DNA of 64,000 nt from Pedobacter sp. AJM (GCF_002197755.1 NZ_NHOT01000003.1:1132243-1196242); one strand, 5' to 3'. Counted from the stretch's first letter, positions 8,735 through 18,431 are shown. Made by a program: numbers and translations. The notes: generated by a model from the letters alone, not told the origin.

Positions 8735-9379
8735 ATGGAAAAAGACCACATTACCTTAATGATTGCCGATGACCATAAACTATTTGCCGAAGGATTATCG
8801 GCCATCCTTTCTACACAGGCTCAATTTAAAATCATCGGTACAGCTGCCAACGGCAAGGAAATGCTGCACCTGCTCAATCACCATTTGCCGGATATTTTAA
8901 TCATCGATTTAAATATGCCTGTTATGGATGGCGAAACGGCTTCTGAAAAGATCAGGCAATTATTTCCAGCTGTTAAAATCATGGTACTCTCGATGTATCA
9001 TACAACAAAACTGGCCACTAAGCTCGAAGAAATAGGCGTAAAGGCCTTTGTTCAGAAGGATACCGATGCCGAAACCTTATTCAAAATTCTTACGGGCATT
9101 CAGAATGGCGAAAAGCACTTTAATAAAGTAAAAACCATTGTACAATCCAACGCAGTTTATAACATTGATGATCAATTTCAAAAAAGGCATAACCTTACCT
9201 CCAGAGAGATGGAAATACTCCAGCTCATCCGTGAAGATTACACCTCCATGCAGATTGCCCAAAAATTATTTATTAGTTTAAATACTGTTGATACACACCG
9301 TAAAAATATGGCCCAGAAGTTAAATGTGACTGGTAAAAGCGGATTATTAAAGTTTGCACTCGAAAATAAGCAACGCTAA
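8735..9379 (+). CDS. NarL/FixJ-family response regulator
   Basis: 214 residues. The receiver domain (1-125) has the acidic pair in IADDHKLFAEG and the phosphoacceptor Asp in IIDLNMPVMDG (about residue 58). The LuxR-type helix-turn-helix covers about 148-212: LTSREMEILQLI, then SLNTVDTHRKNMAQKLNV. It starts 5 bp after the kinase gene, so the two form a two-component system on one transcript. Genes controlled by it cannot be read from this window; the FabH-like gene 79 bp downstream on the same strand is one candidate. Confidence 0.95.
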   Translation: MEKDHITLMIADDHKLFAEGLSAILSTQAQFKIIGTAANGKEMLHLLNHHLPDILIIDLNMPVMDGETASEKIRQLFPAVKIMVLSMYHTTKLATKLEEIGVKAFVQKDTDAETLFKILTGIQNGEKHFNKVKTIVQSNAVYNIDDQFQKRHNLTSREMEILQLIREDYTSMQIAQKLFISLNTVDTHRKNMAQKLNVTGKSGLLKFALENKQR

Positions 9380-9428
9380 AAATTTATTTATTTTCCAAAT
9401 TCGAATATAATTGATATTTTTATACTAC

Positions 9429-9450
9429 ATACCGTTTTAGTATGCGGTAT
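9429..9450. promoter_or_regulatory. Inverted repeat in front of the FabH-like gene
   Basis: ATACCG (9429-9434) and CGGTAT (9445-9450) form an inverted repeat with a 10-bp spacer, ending 8 bp before the ATG at 9459. It could be an operator for a dimeric regulator. It is short enough to arise by chance in AT-rich DNA, so support is weak. Confidence 0.3.
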
Positions 9451-9458
9451 TATAATTT

Positions 9459-10538
9459 ATGAGCAAAGTAATAAATACAGTAATAACCGGTACGGGAAGT
9501 TATATTCCTGACCATATAATTTCTGGTAACGAATTCCTGAATTCGACTTTTTTTGAGAACGGAAATCGTATTGATAAAGATCCTGCAGAGATTATTCACA
9601 AGTTCTCTGAGATTACAGAAATCATAGAACGAAGATACGTTGGTGAAGAGCTGTTAAGCAATCATATTGGCGCAAAAGCTGCAGAAAAGGCCATTGAAAA
9701 TGCAGGTATTGATAAGGAAACATTAGACTACATTATCTTTTGTCATAACTTCGGAGACATTCCATTAGGCAGCAACAGAACAGATATTTTGCCGTCACTC
9801 GCTGCAAAGGTAAAACAACAGCTGGGGATTTTAAATCCAGATTGTGTTGCTTATGACATCATCTTTGGCTGTCCGGGTTGGGTACAGGGTGCTATACAGG
9901 CCGATTATTTTATTAAAAGCGGAGATGCCAAAAAGGTAATGGTAATTGGTGCAGAAACGTTGAGCAGAATCATTGATCCACACGACCGTGATAGTATGAT
10001 TTTTTCAGATGGTGCAGGTGCAGTCATTTTTGAAGGAAAAGAAGAAGAGACGCAAAAGAAAGGGATCATCGCACATAAAACAGAAACCCATGCTGTTAAC
10101 TATGGTAATTTACTCACGATGGGCAAAGGCGCACATCCGGAAGAAACAAATGGCAATTACTATTTGAAGATGAATGGTCGTAAATTATATGAATTTGCTG
10201 TCGTTCAGGTTCCGCAAGTCATCAAAAAGGCTATTGATAAGGCCGGATTAAGTGTAGAAGATGTAAACATTGTATTTGTTCACCAGGCAAATGGCAAAAT
10301 GGATACCGCCATAATGAAACGTTTATTTAAACTTTATGGCAAAGATACCGTTCCGGAAAACCTGGTACCTATGACCATTTCGTGGTTAGGCAACAGTTCC
10401 GTTGCCACCGTGCCTACCTTGCTGGATCTGGTTTTAAAAGAGGAGGTTAAAGGATATAAAGTTAAAGCAGGAGACGTTGCCGTTTTCGCTTCAGTGGGTG
10501 CAGGAATGCACATTAATGCATTTGTATATCGGTTTTAA
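9459..10538 (+). CDS. 3-oxoacyl-ACP synthase III (FabH-like ketoacyl synthase)
   Basis: 359 residues, a little longer than E. coli FabH (317). The Cys-His-Asn triad is visible: Cys in IIFGCPGW (about 138), His in FVHQANGKMD (about 275) and Asn in ISWLGNSS (about 312). GAGAVIFEG also fits the thiolase fold. Such enzymes condense an acyl-CoA or acyl-ACP with malonyl-ACP. Extra sequence near the N-terminus (about 25-50) and around 210-225 sets it apart from canonical FabH, so it may be a paralogue for a special fatty acid or polyketide-like product. It overlaps the 3' end of the convergent TPR gene by 4 bp. Fold and triad are certain; substrate is unknown. Confidence 0.85.
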   Translation: MSKVINTVITGTGSYIPDHIISGNEFLNSTFFENGNRIDKDPAEIIHKFSEITEIIERRYVGEELLSNHIGAKAAEKAIENAGIDKETLDYIIFCHNFGDIPLGSNRTDILPSLAAKVKQQLGILNPDCVAYDIIFGCPGWVQGAIQADYFIKSGDAKKVMVIGAETLSRIIDPHDRDSMIFSDGAGAVIFEGKEEETQKKGIIAHKTETHAVNYGNLLTMGKGAHPEETNGNYYLKMNGRKLYEFAVVQVPQVIKKAIDKAGLSVEDVNIVFVHQANGKMDTAIMKRLFKLYGKDTVPENLVPMTISWLGNSSVATVPTLLDLVLKEEVKGYKVKAGDVAVFASVGAGMHINAFVYRF

Positions 10539-12025
10539 TTAGCCAGCCTTTTTAAACCTGCTTTCGCCTGGCTTTCAATGCTGTTTTCATATTCGTGATT
10601 TTTCATGGCTATGGCCGTATTGAAAGCCTCTTTTGCTTTTACAGCATTCTTCTTTTTCTCATAAATTTTGCCCATTTGCACGGCAGAATTTGCCGCGAAA
10701 TAATACTTTAAGCCTTTACCCTGGTTAATGGCGGATTGGTAATAAACCAATGCCTGATCATCTTTATTTAACCCATCATAAACCCTGCCTAATCGATAAT
10801 TAAATTCAGCTTTGTCTTTTTCACTTGCATAATCTGCGGTTTGCCTGTCAGCCAGTACCTGCAGGGCTTTGGTTAAGTATCCTCCATCAAATAATAACCT
10901 GGTTTTCAGGAGATCAACAGGTGGCAAAGGTGCCGCTGCCTCATTTTTAGCTTGCTTATCTTTTTCCGTAAAGAGGTAACCGTTGTTTATAGCTTTAGCC
11001 ACAAATGTATTATACCCGGCTTTATCACCTTTTAAAAGCGAAATCCATGCAAGATGAAGATTGGCATCTTTAATATAATTCACTCCCTTATTCGACTGTA
11101 AAAAGCGGTTAAAATAAATACCCGCATTAAGATCTAATTTATTGAGATGAGCGAGACCCTCCAGATAATCAAGATAAGGAAAGGACTGATAAACCCCGCT
11201 TTCCGGCTTTTTAGCTAAAATTTGAATGGCTTCGTCGTTATGTGCATTTTTCAAACAAACATAACCTTGTAGATAGCTTTTTAAAAGACTGGTATCTGCG
11301 ATGCGCTCCGTATATTTCATTGTTTTGGCATAAGCAGACGGACTATGGGCCACATCACTAAGTACGTAAGCATAATAAAAAACCACTTCATCATAAAATG
11401 GCTCATAGGTAGATTTAGGCAGATTATCTGCAAGTTTTTCAAACATATTCAGCCCTGTTTCAAGGTTTCCTTTAATACCAAAAGCAGATAAGGCTGTCTT
11501 TAATGCACCATCGGGCAGATTTCCTAAAACGGCATTGATTAAACCGAGACCTTTAAAGTTGAGTTGAAAATCCGGGAATTTCCTGGCGTTTTCCTGAAGG
11601 TAGCTATTGGCTTTCTTCACTTCCATCGCCGCATTAAAAAACTCTCCAAAACGGCCCCGAATTAAAGCCCATTGTAAATTTATTTCAGCCTGTGCATAAA
11701 GATAATATGGTGATTTTTTGTCATCGTCACTAATTTGATCTAAACGTACAGATTTATTACCCTTAAGCCGATCAAAATCAGCTTTGCTTTCTGATGTAAC
11801 CAGTGTAAAATAATCAACATAGTTTTCCAGCAGTGGAATAATGGAATTATTGGGGTGCTGTTTTTTTTCGGTAGAGATGTAAGCCCTGGCATTACCCAGT
11901 TTTAGTTCAAAAATACTTTTATACGCCTTCAGACAATTGCTGTTAAAATCAAAGTTCGCAAATAGAGAGGTAGACGGAAATATTAACAGAGCAGAAAGAA
12001 TAATGAAACGCTGTGTCTTAGTCAT
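10535..12025 (-). CDS. Exported tetratricopeptide-repeat protein
   Basis: 496 residues with a signal peptide (MTKTQRFIILSALLIFPSTSLFA). The body is nearly all alpha-helical and repeat-like. TPR units are clearest at about 410-490 (LGRVYDGLNKDDQALVYYQS, then MGKIYEKKKNAVKAKEAFNT). The family is unnamed but common in Bacteroidota; TPRs usually mediate protein-protein contacts. Its stop overlaps the convergent FabH-like gene by 4 bp. A terminator at 12125-12153 separates it from the gene upstream, so it likely has its own promoter within 12026-12124. Confidence 0.75.
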   Translation of the reverse strand: MTKTQRFIILSALLIFPSTSLFANFDFNSNCLKAYKSIFELKLGNARAYISTEKKQHPNNSIIPLLENYVDYFTLVTSESKADFDRLKGNKSVRLDQISDDDKKSPYYLYAQAEINLQWALIRGRFGEFFNAAMEVKKANSYLQENARKFPDFQLNFKGLGLINAVLGNLPDGALKTALSAFGIKGNLETGLNMFEKLADNLPKSTYEPFYDEVVFYYAYVLSDVAHSPSAYAKTMKYTERIADTSLLKSYLQGYVCLKNAHNDEAIQILAKKPESGVYQSFPYLDYLEGLAHLNKLDLNAGIYFNRFLQSNKGVNYIKDANLHLAWISLLKGDKAGYNTFVAKAINNGYLFTEKDKQAKNEAAAPLPPVDLLKTRLLFDGGYLTKALQVLADRQTADYASEKDKAEFNYRLGRVYDGLNKDDQALVYYQSAINQGKGLKYYFAANSAVQMGKIYEKKKNAVKAKEAFNTAIAMKNHEYENSIESQAKAGLKRLAN

Positions 12026-12124
12026 TTGATATGATATACGTTTGGATGAATTGATGTTTGGATCGTGTAAACTTAAATAAGAACTAAACGTTGAAATGTT
12101 ATTCTTGTTTTGCGTATAAAATAA

Positions 12125-12153
12125 AAAACGCCCCGATATTCTCGGGACGTTTT
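12125..12153 (-). terminator. Intrinsic terminator of the zinc-ribbon gene
   Basis: AAAACG-C-CCCGA and TCGGG-A-CGTTTT form an 11-bp stem with one C-A mismatch around a 5-nt loop. On the minus strand it ends in a run of six T residues. It lies 25 bp after the stop of the minus-strand gene at 12178-12921. Confidence 0.75.
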
Positions 12154-12177
12154 TATAATCTTTATTAAAGGTGCTGA

Positions 12178-12921
12178 TTAGCCTTCTGCAACTTCATGTG
12201 TTAAAGCCTCATCAACCAATATACGGCCACAGTGCTCGCAAACGATAATTTTCTTACGTTGACGGATATCCAGCTGACGTTGAGGAGGAATCTGGTTAAA
12301 GCATCCTGAGCATGAATCACGATCGATGGTTACAACAGCCAAACCGTTAACTGCGTTTTTGCGCAAACGTTTGTAAGCCACCAATAAACGCTCCTCAATT
12401 TGAGGCTCTGCTTTATCCGCTTTCTTTTGTAAATCCTGTTCTTCTTTTTCAGTTTCAGCAGTGATTACGTCAAGTTCGCTCTTTTTAACTTCTAAATCTT
12501 TTTTCCTTCCTTCCAATTCTGCTTTTGCAGCTTCATAGATTTCTGTTTTAGAAGTAATTTCAAAACCGTGTTCCTTAATTTTTTTCTCAGAAACCTGAAT
12601 ATCTAAACCTTGAATCTCAATCTCTTTGGTTAAAGCATCGTATTCACGGTTGTTTTTAACTTCTTTTAATTGAGTATCGTATTTTTTGATGGCAGACTGG
12701 GCGTCTTTTATTGTGTTTTTACGCGTTACGATAGAATCTTCCAGGTCATCAAGTTCGGCCTTAATTTTTGAAATTCTGGTTTCTAATCCTAGAACATCAT
12801 CTTCTAAGTCGGCAACTTCCATCGGTAACTCGCCACGTACCTGACGGATTTTATCAATTTTAGTGTGGATATTTTGTAATTCGTATAAAGCTTTTAGCTT
12901 TTGTTCTACGGTTTGTTCCAT
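12178..12921 (-). CDS. Coiled-coil protein with C4-type zinc ribbon (CdsZ/YacF type)
   Basis: 247 residues. Residues 1-175 are a long charged coiled coil. The C-terminus carries a zinc ribbon with two CxxC pairs: SCSGCFNQIPP (about 203-213) and IVCEHCGRIL (about 228-237). This layout matches the C4-type zinc-ribbon family (PF02591) found next to nif3-like genes in many bacteria; nucleic-acid binding has been proposed. Here it starts at the stop of the NIF3-like gene with a 1-bp overlap, so the two are cotranscribed. The family match is secure; its role is not established. Confidence 0.85.
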   Translation of the reverse strand: MEQTVEQKLKALYELQNIHTKIDKIRQVRGELPMEVADLEDDVLGLETRISKIKAELDDLEDSIVTRKNTIKDAQSAIKKYDTQLKEVKNNREYDALTKEIEIQGLDIQVSEKKIKEHGFEITSKTEIYEAAKAELEGRKKDLEVKKSELDVITAETEKEEQDLQKKADKAEPQIEERLLVAYKRLRKNAVNGLAVVTIDRDSCSGCFNQIPPQRQLDIRQRKKIIVCEHCGRILVDEALTHEVAEG

Positions 12922-14018
12922 TAAAACAAGTAATTTATGGGGTTTGTATTTTGCTCCGTTAAACGGATTGCAAAGTTAGTAAATTTTTTCTGAATAATTT
13001 CAAGCAATAAATTGGATGTAAATTGTTCAGTTTCAAAGTGTCCGATGTCGGCAATGATGATTTTTTCTTCTGCATCAAAAAACTCATGATATTTAAAATC
13101 TGCAGTGATAAAAGCATCGGCCCCGGCAGCAATCGCCTCCTTTAAAAGGAAACTCCCCGAACCACCGCATACAGCCACTTTTTTAATTCTTTTTCCAATT
13201 ACTTCCGTGTGCCTAACTACTTTAGCCTGCATACGATCCTTTACCAAATGCAAAAAATCATAGCCATCCATATCGTACTCCAGCCAGCCCATCATGCCAG
13301 AACCAACCAGTTGATGTTTGTTCTCAAGCTGGTAAATATCGTAAGCCACCTCTTCATAAGGGTGATTTTCAAATAACGCCACTAAAATTTTTCTTTCCGC
13401 TTGTGTGGGATAAACCATTTCAATCCGCACTTCCGGTTCGCGGTGACGAATACCTTTTTCTCCAACAAACGGATCGGCATCTTCATTTCCTTTGAATGTT
13501 CCAAAACCATCGGCATTAAAGCTGCACTCGCTATAGTTTCCAATGTTTCCCGCACCGGCATAAAACAATGCCGACCGCAATTGCTCTGCCTGTGCATGTG
13601 GACAATAAGTCACCAGTTTTTTTAATAAGCCTGTTTTAGGCGAAAGCACCTTCGTTCCCGTTAGGCCTAAACGTTCACAAATTCGGGCATTGACGCCGGT
13701 ATGAATGCTGTCAAGATTGGTATGAATGGCATATAAGGCAATATTATTTTTGATGGCCTTAAGCACAACGCGTTCTACATAGTTTTTACCATTAAGTTTT
13801 TTCAGGCCTTTAAAAATGATGGGATGATGGGTAATGATCAGGTTACAGCCTGTAGAAATAGCTTCATCTACAATGGATTCGATGCAATCTAAAGCAACCA
13901 GGGCAGCACGAATCTCCATTTTAGGATCGCCAACAATTAATCCCGCATTATCATAGTCTTCCTGATAATTCAAAGGGGCAATGCTTTCCAGGTAATTCGT
14001 TATTTCTGATAATCTCAT
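12921..14018 (-). CDS. Nif3-like dinuclear metal-centre protein (YbgI/YqfO type)
   Basis: 365 residues, the long form with an inserted middle domain (about 130-235) as in YqfO. Metal-site motifs are CNLIITHHPIIFKGLKKL (about 59-76), AIHTNLDS (about 97-104) and, near the end, DIGHFETEQF. The family has a di-metal centre and is annotated as GTP cyclohydrolase 1 type 2-like, but its physiological substrate is unsettled. It is the first gene of a two-gene operon with the zinc-ribbon protein, a gene order conserved in many bacteria. Confidence 0.9.
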   Translation of the reverse strand: MRLSEITNYLESIAPLNYQEDYDNAGLIVGDPKMEIRAALVALDCIESIVDEAISTGCNLIITHHPIIFKGLKKLNGKNYVERVVLKAIKNNIALYAIHTNLDSIHTGVNARICERLGLTGTKVLSPKTGLLKKLVTYCPHAQAEQLRSALFYAGAGNIGNYSECSFNADGFGTFKGNEDADPFVGEKGIRHREPEVRIEMVYPTQAERKILVALFENHPYEEVAYDIYQLENKHQLVGSGMMGWLEYDMDGYDFLHLVKDRMQAKVVRHTEVIGKRIKKVAVCGGSGSFLLKEAIAAGADAFITADFKYHEFFDAEEKIIIADIGHFETEQFTSNLLLEIIQKKFTNFAIRLTEQNTNPINYLF

Positions 14019-14086
14019 GGTATAAATATAGAAATTTTAGGGTTTCTGTTTGAAAGTAAAATATTTTAGAACCTGACAAAAAACGA

Positions 14087-14125
14087 AAAGTCCGCAAAAC
14101 CGATTTTTCTTCGGATGCGGACTTT
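14087..14125 (-). terminator. Intrinsic terminator of the TM2/DUF2752 operon
   Basis: AAAGTCCGCA (14087-14096) pairs with TGCGGACTTT (14116-14125), and an inner CCGA/TCGG pair extends the hairpin. On the minus strand it is followed by a T-rich stretch. It lies 27 bp after the stop of the TM2 gene. Confidence 0.8.
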
Positions 14126-14151
14126 GAATTTCTGCCGGGATTTCTCGATGT

Positions 14152-14523
14152 TTATTGAAATCCGCCACCCATTCTTACCATTTGTAAACTTTCGAAAACC
14201 GCTTTCTGGTTGTATTCAAATGCCAGGCTTTTATGGTTAATTACATCTACAATGGTTCCAATCATACACAAACCACCAGTAAAGAAGTATAAAATACCCA
14301 TTCCGATTTGTCCGATGACGAATCTGTGTATTCCGGCGAAGCCTACAAAACCGATTAAGGCCAGTAATAAAATTTCTGATGGTTGTTTTCTTCTGCTGCC
14401 GTAAATCATTAAAAAATTGCGGAGCTGTTGTTCATTTAAGCCTGTTGTGGCTTGTTGCAAATAGGCATATTCTTCTGGCGTTATACCTGGTAACGACATT
14501 AAAGGTGATTGAAATATATCCAT
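14152..14523 (-). CDS. TM2 domain-containing membrane protein
   Basis: 123 residues. The C-terminal half is a TM2 domain: LALIGFVGFAGIHRFVIGQIG (about 54-74) and ILYFFTGGLCMIGTIVDVIN (about 77-96), two membrane helices joined by a short loop. The N-terminal half is soluble and hydrophilic. It lies 5 bp downstream of the DUF2752 gene on the same strand, and this pair recurs in Bacteroidota. Function is unknown. Confidence 0.85.
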   Translation of the reverse strand: MDIFQSPLMSLPGITPEEYAYLQQATTGLNEQQLRNFLMIYGSRRKQPSEILLLALIGFVGFAGIHRFVIGQIGMGILYFFTGGLCMIGTIVDVINHKSLAFEYNQKAVFESLQMVRMGGGFQ

Positions 14524-14528
14524 GGTTT

Positions 14529-14831
14529 CTATGTATTTAAGGTTAAAGTTTTAAATTTTCTCTTATTTCTGATTAATATATATATTCTATAAACTATAAT
14601 TAAAAGTGCCGGAAATCCGAACCAATGTTCAGCGAAACTTTCGGCAAAATCGCCATGAAAAATATGGCTGATTGACCTGCCCAATCCACATCCCGGACAC
14701 CAGCCCTGGTAGCCTAAATTAGCCAACGGACAAAGTGTAAAGTGATGCTCATGACCATTTGCTGTTGCCAGTAACACTAAAGCCATCACCCAGAACATGA
14801 GTTCTAACGGGAAGTTTTTAATGTATTTCAT
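14529..14831 (-). CDS. DUF2752 family membrane protein
   Basis: 100 residues. The family motif is visible as CPLANLGYQGWCPGCGLGRS (about 34-53), flanked by membrane helices at about 8-25 and 70-88. It is the first gene of a pair with the TM2 protein. The three cysteines suggest metal or disulphide chemistry, but no function is known for the family. Confidence 0.85.
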   Translation of the reverse strand: MKYIKNFPLELMFWVMALVLLATANGHEHHFTLCPLANLGYQGWCPGCGLGRSISHIFHGDFAESFAEHWFGFPALLIIVYRIYILIRNKRKFKTLTLNT

Positions 14832-15014
14832 GCTTTCAATTTATGTATTTTAGAGGATTTGAAACTTGCTTTGTTACACGGATGGGTGCCTATTCGACAA
14901 ACTGCAGATATAATCCGACGAATCCGTACCTGCACCCGAACAAACTTGCACAAACTTAAAAAACCTTTAACAAAATTGCGGGTTAATATTAAAGATTAAG
15001 CTTATTTTTGTGCC

Positions 15015-18000
15015 TTGAACATTCGTGATTTAATAAACAGATATAAAACCGACGATCGGGTAACAGCGTTTACCAAAGCGTTAAATAGTACTAAAAGCCC
15101 GAAGATACAATTAAAGGGATTGGTAGGTTCTGCCGACGCCATTGTAGCACTTTCTTCTTACTTTTTACTTCATAAACCCATACTTTTTATTCTTCCGGAT
15201 AGGGAGGAGGCAGCTTATTTTCAATCTGACCTGGAGAGCGTTTTGGATAAACAGGTTTTATTATTTCCTTCATCATACCGTAAATCTTTTGATTTTACCC
15301 AGGTAGATACCGCCAATGTATTGGCTCGTGCGGAAGTACTAAATGAACTTAACCACGATTCGGAGTATGGAAAAATTGTGGTTTCCTATCCAGAAGCCAT
15401 CGCCGAAAAGGTGATTGATCGCTCTGCGTTAGAGAAAAACACATTGGAAATTAGCCTCGGTGCTAAACTGGGCATTGATTTTATTAATGAATTTTTAATC
15501 GATTATGATTTCGACAGGCGTGATTTTGTTTATGAGCCCGGGCAATTCTCTATCCGTGGTGGTATTGTAGATATCTTTTCTTTTTCTTCAGATTTACCTT
15601 TCCGGATTGAGTTTTTTGGCGATGAGGTAGAAAGTATCCGCAGCTTTGAAATTGAAAGTCAGCTTTCGGTAAATAGTGTTAAATCGCTTACCATTGTTCC
15701 AAATGTACAAGCTAAATTCTTAACCGAAAGTAACATCAGCATCCTCGATTATATCGATCGGGATACACAGCTTTGGCTTAAAGATGTAGAGTTTACCCTA
15801 GATATTGTAAAAGCCGGTTATAAAAAAGCCGTAGAACTTTGGAAGGCACTTCCACTGGCAGATAAAAATCAGAATCCCGAATGGATTGATCCAAAATTTG
15901 CTTTCAGTGATGAAAAACTTTTGGGCGATCATTTGCATGACTTTCCTTTAGTGGAATTTGGGAAGCAGTTTTTTTATAAAACAGACGATCGGTTTGAGTT
16001 TGAAACCAAACCGCAGCCATCATTTAATAAGGATTTTAACTTACTGATTCATAACCTCAAAGAAAATGAAAAAGAAGGGATTGTCAATTTTATTTTTACT
16101 GATTCTCCGAAACAAATTGAACGTTTATATGCCATTTTGGATGACATAGATAAATCGGCTAAATTCACACCGATTAACAGCATGTTGCGCGAAGGCTTTG
16201 TTGATCCTCAAATTCAAACGGCTTTTTATACCGATCATCAGATTTTTGACCGTTACTATAAATACAAGCTTAAAAAGGGTTATCAGAAAAGTCAGGCCAT
16301 TACACTTAAAGATTTACGCGAGTTAAAATCTGGTGATTATGTTACCCATATTGATCATGGTATTGGAAAATATGCCGGATTAGAAAAGGTGGAAGTAAAT
16401 GGCAAAACGCAGGAAATGATTCGTTTAATCTATGCCGATAATGATTTGCTTTATGTGAACATTAACTCACTCAACCGTATTGCCAAATACAGCGGAAAGG
16501 AGAGTGGTGTACCAAAAATGAATAAACTCGGTACTGACGCCTGGGACAAGCTCAAAAAAACCACAAAAAAAAAAGTTAAAGACATTGCCCGCGATCTGAT
16601 TAAGCTTTATGCATTGCGAAAAACACAGGCCGGAACCGCTTTCTCTCCCGATGGTTATTTACAAACTGAACTAGAGGCTTCATTTATTTATGAAGATACG
16701 CCCGATCAGCTCAAAGCTACCCAGGATGTGAAAAAGGATATGGAAGCACCACATCCGATGGATCGTTTAGTTTGTGGTGATGTGGGTTTTGGAAAAACAG
16801 AAATTGCTGTTCGTGCAGCATTTAAAGCAGTTGCAGAAGGGAAGCAGGCTGCTATCCTAGTTCCTACCACCATTTTAGCGTTGCAACATTTTAAAACTTT
16901 CTCTTCAAGGTTGAAGGATTTTCCGGTTACGGTAGATTATATTAACCGTTTTAAGACCAATAAACAGATCAAAGATACACTGGCAGAAGCCGCAGCCGGC
17001 AAGGTTGATATTCTGATTGGTACCCATCGTTTACTGAGTAAGGATGTGAAGTTCAAAGACCTGGGCATCATGATTATTGATGAAGAACAGAAATTTGGCG
17101 TAACTGCGAAAGAGCGTTTAAAAGCCGTTCGTGTAAATGTAGATACTTTAACGCTAACTGCTACACCAATTCCAAGAACACTACACTTTTCATTAATGGG
17201 CGCTAGGGATTTATCCATCATCAGCACGCCACCGCCAAACCGCCAACCGGTAAGTACCGAGCTTCATGTTTTTAATGATAAATTGATTCAGGAAGCTGTT
17301 CAGTTTGAATTAGACCGCGGCGGACAGGTTTTCTTCATTCACAATCGTGTAAATGATTTAATGCAACTGGGCGGAATGATTCAAAAACTTGTACCAAAAG
17401 CCAGAATTGGTATTGCCCATGGAAAATTAGATGGCGATGCGCTGGAAGATGTAATGCTTGATTTTATCAATGGTGAAAAAGATGTTTTGGTTGCAACCAC
17501 AATTATTGAGGCAGGGTTGGACATTCCGAATGCCAATACCATCATCATCAATCATGCACACATGTTTGGCCTGAGCGATTTACACCAGATGCGTGGACGT
17601 GTAGGCAGGAGCAATAAAAAGGCTTTCTGCTACTTATTGTCACCACCGCTTTCTACCTTAACTTCTGAAGCCAGAAAACGCTTAAGCGCAATTGAAGAAT
17701 TTTCTGACCTGGGGAGTGGATTTAATGTTGCCATGCGCGATTTGGATATTCGCGGTAGCGGAAACTTACTAGGGGCTGAACAAAGTGGTTTTATCGCCGA
17801 AATTGGTTTTGAAATGTACCATAAAATTTTAGATGAAGCCATTCAGGAACTGAAAGAAGCAGAATTTAAAGGCTTGTTTGAGAATGAGCCAGAACGGCCA
17901 TTTGTTGGCTTTACGCAGGTAGATACAGACTTGGAGCTATATATTCCTGATGCCTACATTACCAATATTACTGAACGTTATAACCTATATACAGAGCTTT

Positions 18001-18353
18001 CTAAATTAAGCAATGAAACTGAACTGGCCATTTTTGAAAAACATTTAGCCGATCGTTTTGGTCCGGTTCCGCCACAGGTAAAAACCATGTTAAGTGTGGT
18101 GCGTTTGCAATGGTTTGGAAAGAAACTTGGCTTCGAGAAAATTAGCTTTAAGAAAAATAGCCTGCGAGGGTATTTCTTAAGTGATAAACAATCGAAGTAT
18201 TTTGACTCCAATACTTTTACCAGAATTTTAACTTTCGCTCAGAATCACCCAAGAATGTGCAACTTGAAAGAAGTTAAAAATACTTTGCGCATTGCATTTG
18301 ATAACGTAAGTACGGTTGAAGAAGCCATTCAAACTTTAGAACTCATTGATTAA
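15015..18353 (+). CDS. mfd: Transcription-repair coupling factor Mfd
   Basis: 1112 residues. Mfd removes RNA polymerase stalled at DNA lesions and recruits UvrA for nucleotide excision repair. An UvrB-like N-terminal module is followed by the RNA-polymerase-interaction domain (GDYVTHIDHGIGKYAGLEKV, about 438-457). The translocase has Walker A GDVGFGKTEI (about 589-598), the DEEQ box in MIIDEEQKFGV (about 689), and motif VI-like DLHQMRGRVGRSNKKAFCYL. The C-terminal TRCF domain closes it. The start codon is TTG at 15015; residues MNIRDLINRYKT look like a genuine Mfd start. TATTTTTG at 15003-15010 matches the TAnnTTTG -7 element, so the leader may be very short. Confidence 0.97.
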   Translation: MNIRDLINRYKTDDRVTAFTKALNSTKSPKIQLKGLVGSADAIVALSSYFLLHKPILFILPDREEAAYFQSDLESVLDKQVLLFPSSYRKSFDFTQVDTANVLARAEVLNELNHDSEYGKIVVSYPEAIAEKVIDRSALEKNTLEISLGAKLGIDFINEFLIDYDFDRRDFVYEPGQFSIRGGIVDIFSFSSDLPFRIEFFGDEVESIRSFEIESQLSVNSVKSLTIVPNVQAKFLTESNISILDYIDRDTQLWLKDVEFTLDIVKAGYKKAVELWKALPLADKNQNPEWIDPKFAFSDEKLLGDHLHDFPLVEFGKQFFYKTDDRFEFETKPQPSFNKDFNLLIHNLKENEKEGIVNFIFTDSPKQIERLYAILDDIDKSAKFTPINSMLREGFVDPQIQTAFYTDHQIFDRYYKYKLKKGYQKSQAITLKDLRELKSGDYVTHIDHGIGKYAGLEKVEVNGKTQEMIRLIYADNDLLYVNINSLNRIAKYSGKESGVPKMNKLGTDAWDKLKKTTKKKVKDIARDLIKLYALRKTQAGTAFSPDGYLQTELEASFIYEDTPDQLKATQDVKKDMEAPHPMDRLVCGDVGFGKTEIAVRAAFKAVAEGKQAAILVPTTILALQHFKTFSSRLKDFPVTVDYINRFKTNKQIKDTLAEAAAGKVDILIGTHRLLSKDVKFKDLGIMIIDEEQKFGVTAKERLKAVRVNVDTLTLTATPIPRTLHFSLMGARDLSIISTPPPNRQPVSTELHVFNDKLIQEAVQFELDRGGQVFFIHNRVNDLMQLGGMIQKLVPKARIGIAHGKLDGDALEDVMLDFINGEKDVLVATTIIEAGLDIPNANTIIINHAHMFGLSDLHQMRGRVGRSNKKAFCYLLSPPLSTLTSEARKRLSAIEEFSDLGSGFNVAMRDLDIRGSGNLLGAEQSGFIAEIGFEMYHKILDEAIQELKEAEFKGLFENEPERPFVGFTQVDTDLELYIPDAYITNITERYNLYTELSKLSNETELAIFEKHLADRFGPVPPQVKTMLSVVRLQWFGKKLGFEKISFKKNSLRGYFLSDKQSKYFDSNTFTRILTFAQNHPRMCNLKEVKNTLRIAFDNVSTVEEAIQTLELID

Positions 18354-18357
18354 AAAC

Positions 18358-18421
18358 GTTAATTCAGTCAGCCGACTGACTGAATTAACGTTAATTCAGT
18401 CAGCCGACTGACTGAATTAAC
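18358..18421. repeat. Tandem pair of identical 32-bp palindromes
   Basis: Two exact copies (18358-18389 and 18390-18421) lie head to tail with no spacer. Each has 14-bp perfect arms, GTTAATTCAGTCAG and CTGACTGAATTAAC, around CCGA. They begin 4 bp after the mfd stop and end 10 bp before a TAnnTTTG element and 22 bp before the next ATG. They could be an operator, a terminator pair for mfd, or a mobile repeat. No T-run follows, which weakens the terminator reading. Confidence 0.9.
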
Positions 18422-18431
18422 AAAATTTACC

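Noticed and set aside
18358..18421. Transposon ends or attachment site
   Set aside because: No transposase or integrase gene is near and no target-site duplication is seen; the units are palindromic and tandem, not terminal inverted repeats.
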